From positions 1-11,469 of the forward strand of contig DUHJ01000136.1 in the NCBI GenBank assembly GCA_013330925.1: a DNA stretch of 11,469 bases. Direction: 5' to 3'. The DNA comes from Candidatus Poseidoniaceae archaeon (GTDB lineage Archaea > Thermoplasmatota > Poseidoniia > Poseidoniales > Poseidoniaceae). Positions 8,164 to 11,469 of this stretch are shown here, piece after piece. How positions within the stretch are numbered: the stretch's first letter is position 1; every line of letters starts with the position of its first letter. The notes under the pieces are model-generated. The model saw nothing but the letters and a program-made list of their open reading frames with translations, searched no databases and was not told the DNA's origin. The position numbers were made by a program, and so were the translations under genes.

Positions 8164-8643
8164 GTGGCCGAATGGACGCACCGCCAGCGCACCTTGGCGC
8201 CGGACCTCGCCATGAGGGGAGCCAACAAGCTGCTGGAATTGGGCGCTTGGCCGGATTGGATGGTCGGTCAACCGGCCATGATTGCACCCGGCGTTGAGCG
8301 CCCTGAATCCGGCATGATTCTGGAGGTACACCGCTTGTTGCGTGGTGCGCCCCTTGTTGAGCAGTGGCGTGTTCTTGAGGTTCGCGAGGGGACTTCTCCT
8401 GCTTTTGCCGAAGTGGTCCTCGAACTCGAAGGGCAGCTTCGTGGCGAGCGGCCCGCAGGTCGTGCCTTCCACGGGCTTCACCTCCGGTTGACCGTTCTGG
8501 CGGAGGAGGGTGGCGGGGTCGAAGCGGCCGTGAAATGGGCGCCAAAAGGCCTGTACAGGTTGCTCGGTCGAAGGCTCCGATCTGACGTGGGCAACCTTGC
8601 AGAACGTTGGGTCACCGACCTTGAAGCCGCCTGCTCGGCTTGA
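8164..8643 (+). CDS. SRPBCC (START/polyketide-cyclase-like) fold protein
   Basis: This is a 159-residue cytosolic protein with no signal peptide or membrane helix. The pattern fits the SRPBCC helix-grip fold: an N-terminal strand and helix with a RTLAP...GAWPDWM stretch (about 9-32), alternating beta strands through the middle (LEVHRLLRG, EQWRVLEVRE, AEVVLELEG, LRLTVLAEE), and a long C-terminal amphipathic helix (about 128-158, GRRLRSDVGNLAERWVTDLE). Members bind small hydrophobic ligands in a central cavity; the ligand here cannot be inferred. The GTG at 8164 is chosen because an in-frame TGA at 8137 closes the frame upstream and the ATG at 8212 would remove the first strand. No TATA-like motif is evident at -30. 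Its TGA is 38 bp before the nuclease ATG. The call rests on overall pattern, without catalytic residues. Confidence 0.6.
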   Translation: MAEWTHRQRTLAPDLAMRGANKLLELGAWPDWMVGQPAMIAPGVERPESGMILEVHRLLRGAPLVEQWRVLEVREGTSPAFAEVVLELEGQLRGERPAGRAFHGLHLRLTVLAEEGGGVEAAVKWAPKGLYRLLGRRLRSDVGNLAERWVTDLEAACSA

Positions 8644-8651
8644 CCGGCGCG

Positions 8652-8657
8652 TTCAAG
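8652..8657 (+). promoter_or_regulatory. TATA-like element of the TPD nuclease gene
   Basis: TTCAAG lies at -30 to -25 relative to the ATG at 8682, in the 38-bp gap after the SRPBCC stop. The adjacent AAGGAG (8655-8660) looks like a Shine-Dalgarno sequence but is too far from the ATG to act as one. A promoter role, with independent transcription of this gene, is the better reading. Confidence 0.4.
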
Positions 8658-8681
8658 GAGCGTCGTCAAGCGCTGCACCAC

Positions 8682-9752
8682 ATGAGCGACCAACGCTCCC
8701 CACGAGGAAACAACGGGGGCCGTGGACGTCGCCGCCGTGGCTCCGGAGGAAACCGGGGCAACAACAACCGCCGTTCGAAGCGGTATGGGGGTGCCCCGAT
8801 CGCCGATGCACGCGTGCGCGCCGCGGACGCCGTCGCCGACGCGAACGCCAAGGCCGAGGGACGCTTCGAGCGAGACGAACCGGTCATGGGCTTCCCAGAA
8901 GGCATGGACGAGCCCGGTCGATTTTCCTTTGAGTGGCCGCTGACGCCCGTGCCGTTGGCCACCGAAGAGGAGACCGCCGGCTTGGTGGTGCGCAAGGGTG
9001 AGTTTGGCTGGCTGCCCGACGAGCGCGTTGAGGAGATCGCCGCCAAACTCGAAGGGAAGGCGATGTCGCTCGAGCAGGCCTTGTCGCTGCGCAGTGCCTT
9101 GCTGCAACAGAAGACCGTCTACTCGCACTACCGCATGCAGTCGCGTGGAAAGGCGCTGAGGGCGGCCTACGACGACGGTGTGTCCATCGTTGAATTGTCC
9201 AAGCGTTTCGACTTCCCGCCAATGAACATCTTCCGGACGGTGCTGGCCGAGAAGGGCTGGGGCAAGACGAAGATCAAGGAGTCGTTCAAAGATCCAAAGC
9301 GCCTCAAGCAGCGCGAGCGCGAGGAGTTCGAAGCGGCCGAAGCCGCGGACCGTGTCTCCAACGTGGACCAGAGCGAATCTGCGGAAGCCGCAGACCTGTT
9401 CGAAGAGATCCTGGCCGATTGGTTCGAGGACCAAGGCGTGCGCTTGCGCCGTCAGCCCGAGATGGTCAAGGAGCAATCCAAAGAGCACGGCCGGCCCATC
9501 CGCACGCCCGATCTGCTCTTCCTCGACCACGTCGAAATCAACGGTGAACCGGTCGCGTGGATCGACGCCAAGCACTTCTACGGTGCCGACGTTGACTTCC
9601 AGCGCAAGAAGATGGCCAAGCAGATGAACCGCTACATCGAGGAGTGGGGCGCCGGCGCCATCGTCTACCGTCACGGCTTCTGTGCCAACCTGTTCATTCC
9701 TGGCGTGACCCTGCTCGACGCCGGTCCGTTGGACCTCAGTCCCTTGAAGTGA
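8682..9752 (+). CDS. TPD-motif PD-(D/E)xK nuclease, archaeal homologue of CDIN1 (C15orf41)
   Basis: The 356-residue protein has three parts. Residues 3-36 are Arg/Gly/Asn-rich and probably disordered (GRGRRRRGSGG and similar). Residues about 105-200 are helical and include a helix-turn-helix-like segment (about 162-185, GVSIVELSKRFDFP). The C-terminal domain has the TPD signature T275-P276-D277, then W-I-D295-A-K297, then GAGAIVYRHGF. This matches the order in human CDIN1 (KTPDF, WIESK, GPGLVIYWYGF). E241/E242 in an upstream helix, D277, D295 and K297 would form a PD-(D/E)xK metal site, so nuclease activity, possibly on branched or structured DNA, is predicted. The ATG at 8682 is preferred to a TTG at 8640 that overlaps the preceding stop. 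Human CDIN1 works with codanin-1; I see no such partner here. The family call is firm; substrate and reaction are inference. Confidence 0.85.
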   Translation: MSDQRSPRGNNGGRGRRRRGSGGNRGNNNRRSKRYGGAPIADARVRAADAVADANAKAEGRFERDEPVMGFPEGMDEPGRFSFEWPLTPVPLATEEETAGLVVRKGEFGWLPDERVEEIAAKLEGKAMSLEQALSLRSALLQQKTVYSHYRMQSRGKALRAAYDDGVSIVELSKRFDFPPMNIFRTVLAEKGWGKTKIKESFKDPKRLKQREREEFEAAEAADRVSNVDQSESAEAADLFEEILADWFEDQGVRLRRQPEMVKEQSKEHGRPIRTPDLLFLDHVEINGEPVAWIDAKHFYGADVDFQRKKMAKQMNRYIEEWGAGAIVYRHGFCANLFIPGVTLLDAGPLDLSPLK

Positions 9753-9779
9753 GCCCACAGGCCTCAACAGGCCTTCAAG
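9743..9779 (+). terminator. Hairpin at the end of the nuclease gene
   Basis: CTTGAAG (9743-9749) faces CTTCAAG (9773-9779), enclosing the compact hairpin AGGCCT-CAAC-AGGCCT (9759-9774). The two share base 9774, so only one forms completely. The structure starts in the last codons of the nuclease gene. With no T-run after it, termination is uncertain; mRNA 3'-end protection is equally possible. Its right arm contains the TTCAAG before the next gene. Confidence 0.3.
9774..9779 (+). promoter_or_regulatory. TATA-like element of the cupredoxin gene
   Basis: TTCAAG lies at -29 to -24 before the ATG at 9803. The spacing matches a leaderless promoter and also supports that ATG over longer in-frame extensions to the left. 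Confidence 0.45.
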
Positions 9780-9802
9780 AACGCCACGTGCTTTCTATCA
9801 CC

Positions 9803-10258
9803 ATGCGCCGAGCCTTGCTGTTGTGCCTCATGCTGCCCTTGTTCTGCATGACGGCCGCTGCGGAGACGGTCATCATTTCAGTGGACAGCACCAACCTTCG
9901 CTTCACGCCAAGCGAGGTGACGATCACCGAAGGCGACGAGGTGCGCTTCTTCTGGAGCGGTCAGGCCCTGCCGCACAACGCGGTGGCCAAGGACGGCTTC
10001 TTTGACACCGGCGAGCCTGAGCGTGCGGTCGATCATACGGTGGAATTCCCAGTGGGCACCAACGGCACCTACGACTTCGTGTGTGAGCCGCACGAATCGG
10101 TCGGCATGGTCGGCACCATCACCGTCGAGCCTGCGCCACCGGTGGAGGTGGAGGAGGCGCCGCCCGAGGAACCGGTCGAGACACCGCTGAACGCCGGGGC
10201 CTCGATGATGCTCGGTTTGCTGCTGGCTTGTGCGGCCTTGGCGAGGCGTGAGTCCTAA
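9803..10258 (+). CDS. Membrane-tethered plastocyanin-like blue copper protein
   Basis: The 151-residue protein has a signal peptide (residues 1-20, MRRALLLCLMLPLFC then A-A-A), which fixes the start at 9803 rather than further upstream within the nuclease gene. A single cupredoxin domain (about 22-110) carries the full type 1 copper ligand set: H58 in LPHNAV, then C94-x2-H97-x4-M102 in the block VCEPHESVGMVG. An acidic Pro/Glu linker (about 110-130) leads to a short C-terminal hydrophobic anchor (about 131-147) ending in RRES. It is probably held on the outer face of the membrane, where it would carry single electrons between redox partners. No oxidase, nitrite reductase or cytochrome gene is in the window, so the partner is unknown. 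Residue F14 before C15 does not fit a lipobox, so lipidation there is unlikely. Confidence 0.88.
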   Translation: MRRALLLCLMLPLFCMTAAAETVIISVDSTNLRFTPSEVTITEGDEVRFFWSGQALPHNAVAKDGFFDTGEPERAVDHTVEFPVGTNGTYDFVCEPHESVGMVGTITVEPAPPVEVEEAPPEEPVETPLNAGASMMLGLLLACAALARRES

Positions 10259-10302
10259 CGGACTTCGATTCAAGTCCGGGAGTCGAGACAAGGAACCCGG
10301 AC
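10259..10302 (+). terminator. Two overlapping, mutually exclusive hairpins after the cupredoxin stop
   Basis: Starting at the base after the TAA, CGGACTT (10259-10265) pairs with AAGTCCG (10272-10278) around a 6-nt loop. GTCCGGG (10274-10280) can instead pair with CCCGGAC (10296-10302) across 15 nt. The shared segment 10274-10278 allows only one of the two. It may be a terminator or processing site for the cupredoxin mRNA, or an alternative-pairing switch ahead of the next gene. Confidence 0.35.
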
Positions 10303-10305
10303 ACG

Positions 10306-10311
10306 TTGAAA
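10306..10311 (+). promoter_or_regulatory. TATA-like element of the DUF4760-like gene
   Basis: TTGAAA lies at -29 to -24 before the ATG at 10335, the same spacing as before the cupredoxin and TSP3 genes. It sits just downstream of the overlapping hairpins, so this gene probably has its own promoter. Confidence 0.4.
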
Positions 10312-10334
10312 GACCCACAGACCAAGGCTTACAC

Positions 10335-10859
10335 ATGGACTTGGAAACCGCCGCGAATTACGCGGAAATCGTCGGCCTGCTGACCATCCTCGGCGCCGCC
10401 GTCTACTCATTCTATCAGATCAATGAGATGAAGGCCAGCCGGGAAAGCCAAGGCGCCCTTGTGCTGTCAGCACACCTGCACAGGCCGGAGTTCATCGCGG
10501 CCGTTGTTGCGATGTCCAGTCAACCTGACCTTGGCACCCTTGAGGAGTACAAGCAGCACCATGGTGAGGCCTGGAAGGATGTCTTCACGGTGGCCGCCAC
10601 CTGAGAATCGCTTGGGGCGCTCGTGCATCGAGGCGACCTGGATTTTCATCTCGTCTACGACCTGTACGGAGGGCTGATCGTGGACACCTACCACAAAATG
10701 AAGCCTATCGCGGAAGAAGACCGACGGTTGAACGGTGAGCGGCGTCTCGAATGGTTCACCTGGCTCGCCGAGCGCATCATCGAATACGACGAGACGCGCC
10801 CCAACACCTTCGTCGCGGCCCACATCGACTACAAGGATTGGAAGCCGCGCAGGAAGTGA
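10335..10859 (+). pseudogene. DUF4760-like single-span membrane protein interrupted by an in-frame TGA
   Basis: One reading frame of 174 codons is split by a TGA at 10602-10604 (codon 90). Both sides read smoothly in the same frame: ...KDVFTVAAT, stop, ESLGALVHRGDLDFHLVY.... The N-terminal half has a membrane helix (about 10-30, AEIVGLLTILGAAVYSFYQI) followed by a cytosolic helical part. The C-terminal half has the LG-x-LV-x-RG-x-LD pattern and a Trp-rich helical tail, as in small DUF4760-type proteins of about 160-180 residues. The family call is moderate and no biochemical role is known. A single TGG-to-TGA change would explain the break, since Trp fits before ESLG. Other genes here end in TGA, so a recoded UGA is unlikely. 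It may be a recent pseudogene, a sequencing or assembly error, or a read-through gene. It converges on the glycosylase gene 31 bp away. Confidence 0.7.
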
Positions 10860-10890
10860 GCTGAGCCCCTTTCTCGCAGATTGACACGGG

Positions 10891-11469
10891 TCAGGTCTGG
10901 CAGGCCGGACAGACGTCCAACCGTCGCCCTCCGACCCGTCCGTGGACGATCGTCGCTTGGCAGCGGTGGCAGGCCATGCCGTCGCGGTGGAACACGTAAT
11001 GCCGCGCGCTGCGCCGCGCCACGCCGTTGTCGCGCATCGTCTGGAAGGTCACCATGTCCACGGTGACGCCCTTCTGATGGTAGGCCCGGTGCGTGATGTC
11101 CACCGCGGCCTGCGCCAGCGCGTCCTTTTCGGCCGCGTTCAACTGACCCACACGACGCGTGGGGTCCAAGCCTGCTTCGAAGAGGATCTCACTGCGCAGG
11201 TAATTGCCCACGCCGGCGAGGAAGCGCTGGTCGAGCAGCAGCCCCGCAAGTCCACGCCGCTGGAAGCGCGCTTCCTCGAGGTGCACGCGGACCTCCGCCA
11301 CGGTGGTGCGCAGGTCGGCCACGTCAGGGCCGAGTTGAGCGATGTAGGGGTGACCCTCCACTTCCCAGGCCTCCAACAGGACCACATCGCTGGCGGACCA
11401 CAGCCGGCACGCGTGCGTCTCGTTCACGAAGGCCACGCGAAGGGCCCGGTTCCAATCCGGCGGAGCCGT
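10891..11469 (-). CDS. nei: Nei/Fpg-family DNA glycosylase-AP lyase, C-terminal part
   Basis: This is a base-excision repair enzyme that removes oxidised bases and nicks the abasic site. Only the last 192 codons are in the window. The frame stays open to the right edge (upstream residues include PPDWNRALRV before the GTG at 11436), so that GTG is internal and the N-terminal catalytic Pro-Glu lies outside. The helix-two-turn-helix is clear: LLDQRFLAGVGNYLRSEILF, followed by EAGLDP. A zinc finger of C-x2-C-x16-C-x2-C type closes the protein (CHRC ... CPAC), with the GGRR-LDV segment that carries the finger arginine. The LGPDVAD block before the H2TH domain is more like Nei (endonuclease VIII) than Fpg, but the two cannot be separated firmly without the N-terminus. 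Confidence 0.9.
   Translation of the reverse strand, partial: TAPPDWNRALRVAFVNETHACRLWSASDVVLLEAWEVEGHPYIAQLGPDVADLRTTVAEVRVHLEEARFQRRGLAGLLLDQRFLAGVGNYLRSEILFEAGLDPTRRVGQLNAAEKDALAQAAVDITHRAYHQKGVTVDMVTFQTMRDNGVARRSARHYVFHRDGMACHRCQATIVHGRVGGRRLDVCPACQT

Noticed and set aside
8082..8228. N-terminal extension of the TSP3 protein to a start at 8228.
   Set aside because: It would place 49 extra residues before a perfect signal peptide and overlap the SRPBCC gene. The TATA-like element at -29 also supports the start at 8081.
8655..8660. AAGGAG as a Shine-Dalgarno sequence for the TPD nuclease.
   Set aside because: It is 21 nt before the ATG at 8682, too far for ribosome positioning, and falls after the alternative TTG at 8640.

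Overview
This GC-rich window most likely comes from an uncultivated planktonic archaeon, probably Candidatus Poseidoniia (Marine Group II/III Euryarchaeota). Four things point that way: a membrane-anchored winged-helix regulator of archaeal style, a leucyl-tRNA synthetase that ends in an archaeal-type tRNA-binding tail, an archaeal homologue of the TPD-motif nuclease CDIN1 (C15orf41), and secreted proteins with short C-terminal membrane anchors. Several genes also carry a TATA-like hexamer about 24-30 nt before the start codon, the spacing expected of leaderless archaeal transcripts. The clade is an inference; no rRNA or ribosomal gene is present to fix it.

Layout: (1) 67-2640 (+) is a one-component transmembrane regulator with four BsuPI-like extracellular repeats, most with a cysteine pair, one membrane helix and two cytoplasmic winged helices. 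(2) 2691-5510 (+) is leuS. (3) 5511-8081 (-) is a secreted, membrane-anchored protein with a beta-propeller-like ectodomain and about sixteen thrombospondin type 3 calcium-binding repeats; its stop codon abuts the leuS stop codon. (4) An 82-bp divergent intergenic region with two inverted repeats separates it from a rightward run: an SRPBCC-fold protein (8164-8643), the TPD/CDIN1-like nuclease (8682-9752), a membrane-tethered blue-copper protein (9803-10258) and a DUF4760-like membrane protein interrupted by an in-frame TGA (10335-10859). (5) The C-terminal part of a Nei/Fpg-type DNA glycosylase (-) runs off the right edge.

The genes do not form one obvious pathway. They mix housekeeping (leuS, base-excision repair), a predicted nuclease and cell-surface or sensing proteins. 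I see no tRNA, rRNA, CRISPR array, insertion sequence or transposase, and no gene-free stretch over 300 bases. The observations most worth following are the recurrent TTCAAG-type promoter element, the chimeric LeuRS, the CDIN1 homologue with an arginine/glycine-rich N-terminus, the cysteine-paired membrane regulator, the in-frame TGA, and two mutually exclusive hairpins after the copper-protein gene.
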